Shown piece after piece: positions 14,576 through 14,672 of a DNA stretch of 14,672 bases. The stretch is from an uncultured Bacteroidales bacterium (lineage in GTDB: Bacteria > Bacteroidota > Bacteroidia > Bacteroidales > Muribaculaceae). Made by a program: the position numbers and the translations under genes. Location: the NCBI GenBank assembly GCA_905210435.1, contig CAJLWO010000063.1, positions 1 through 14,672 on the forward strand, written 5' to 3'. The notes beneath the pieces are model-generated. The model worked only from the letters and a program-made list of their open reading frames with translations, was not told where the DNA came from and ran no database searches. The first letter of the stretch is position 1. Each line of letters starts with the position of its first letter.

Positions 14576-14611
14576 TAGCTATAATAGCTAAGATAGCTAC
14601 AATAGCTACCT
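14576..14611. repeat. 9-bp-period array of TAGCTA palindromes
   Basis: Four perfect copies of the self-complementary hexamer TAGCTA start at 14576, 14585, 14594 and 14603, separated by TAA, AGA and CAA and followed by CCT. The period is exactly 9 bases. The array starts three bases after the small open frame and ends shortly before a strong hairpin. It has the same design as the TTATAA array at 4164-4215 but a different core. Any two units can pair in RNA. Confidence 0.85.
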
Positions 14612-14625
14612 ATCACGATAAATCG

Positions 14626-14668
14626 AGTAGGAGGTAAACACTAATTGCAGGTGTTTATCTCCTACTTT
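14626..14668 (+). terminator. Strong hairpin, probable intrinsic terminator
   Basis: AGTAGGAGGTAAACAC (14626-14641) pairs with GTGTTTATCTCCTACT (14651-14666), 16 pairs with one G-U, around a 9-nt loop. It is followed by TT before CGTG at the window edge. It probably ends the transcript of the oxidoreductase gene. The short T-run and the window end limit certainty. Confidence 0.65.
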
Positions 14669-14672
14669 CGTG

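Overview
The window looks like a chromosomal piece of a gut-type Bacteroidales bacterium, most plausibly a Muribaculaceae-like lineage. Three things point there. Promoters match the Bacteroidetes pattern (TTTG, about 19-22 nt, TAnnTTTG). Starts lack Shine-Dalgarno sequences and are preceded by A-rich stretches. The ribosomal proteins (L13 beginning MDTLSYKT, EF-Ts beginning MAVTMAEITKL, S2 with GCHFGHLKRKWNPAMAPYIF) read like Bacteroides-group orthologues. Species level cannot be settled from sequence reading alone.

Layout. 1-493: AT-rich, no convincing gene. 494-1180: a six-helix membrane protein of unknown function. 1481-2263: a secreted or periplasmic protein with a TonB C-terminal-like domain, behind a good promoter. 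These first 2.3 kb are visibly AT-richer than the rest and look accessory. 2392-4146: a secreted carbohydrate-binding protein (starch-binding module, chitobiase C-terminal-like domain, CBM9/DOMON-like region, short C-terminal sorting-like tail) with no catalytic domain. 4147-4515: a 9-bp-period repeat, a long hairpin, a promoter and a structured leader. 4516-7503: the core translation cluster rplM-rpsI-rpsB-tsf, closed by a strong terminator at 7524-7561. 7562-7923: an A-rich promoter region with three related repeats. 7924-11094: a 1056-residue secreted multidomain surface protein with a tail similar to that of the 2392 gene. 11205-12425 (minus): an OmpA-family outer membrane protein converging on it across a hairpin region. 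12813-14381: a FAD-dependent oxidoreductase of the UDP-galactopyranose mutase/protoporphyrinogen oxidase-like group. 14448-14573: a possible tiny lipoprotein. 14576-14672: a second 9-bp-period repeat and a terminator-like hairpin.

Functionally, the middle is housekeeping: two 30S proteins, one 50S protein and the elongation factor that recycles EF-Tu, probably with RNA-level control in the leaders of rplM and rpsB. The flanks are cell-envelope functions: glycan binding, a large adhesin-like protein, an OmpA peptidoglycan tether, and an enzyme probably used in surface polysaccharide synthesis. I see no mobile element, CRISPR array, tRNA or rRNA. The least explained signals are the two arrays of palindromic hexamers at 9-bp period downstream of genes, and the three-copy A-rich repeat upstream of the large surface protein.
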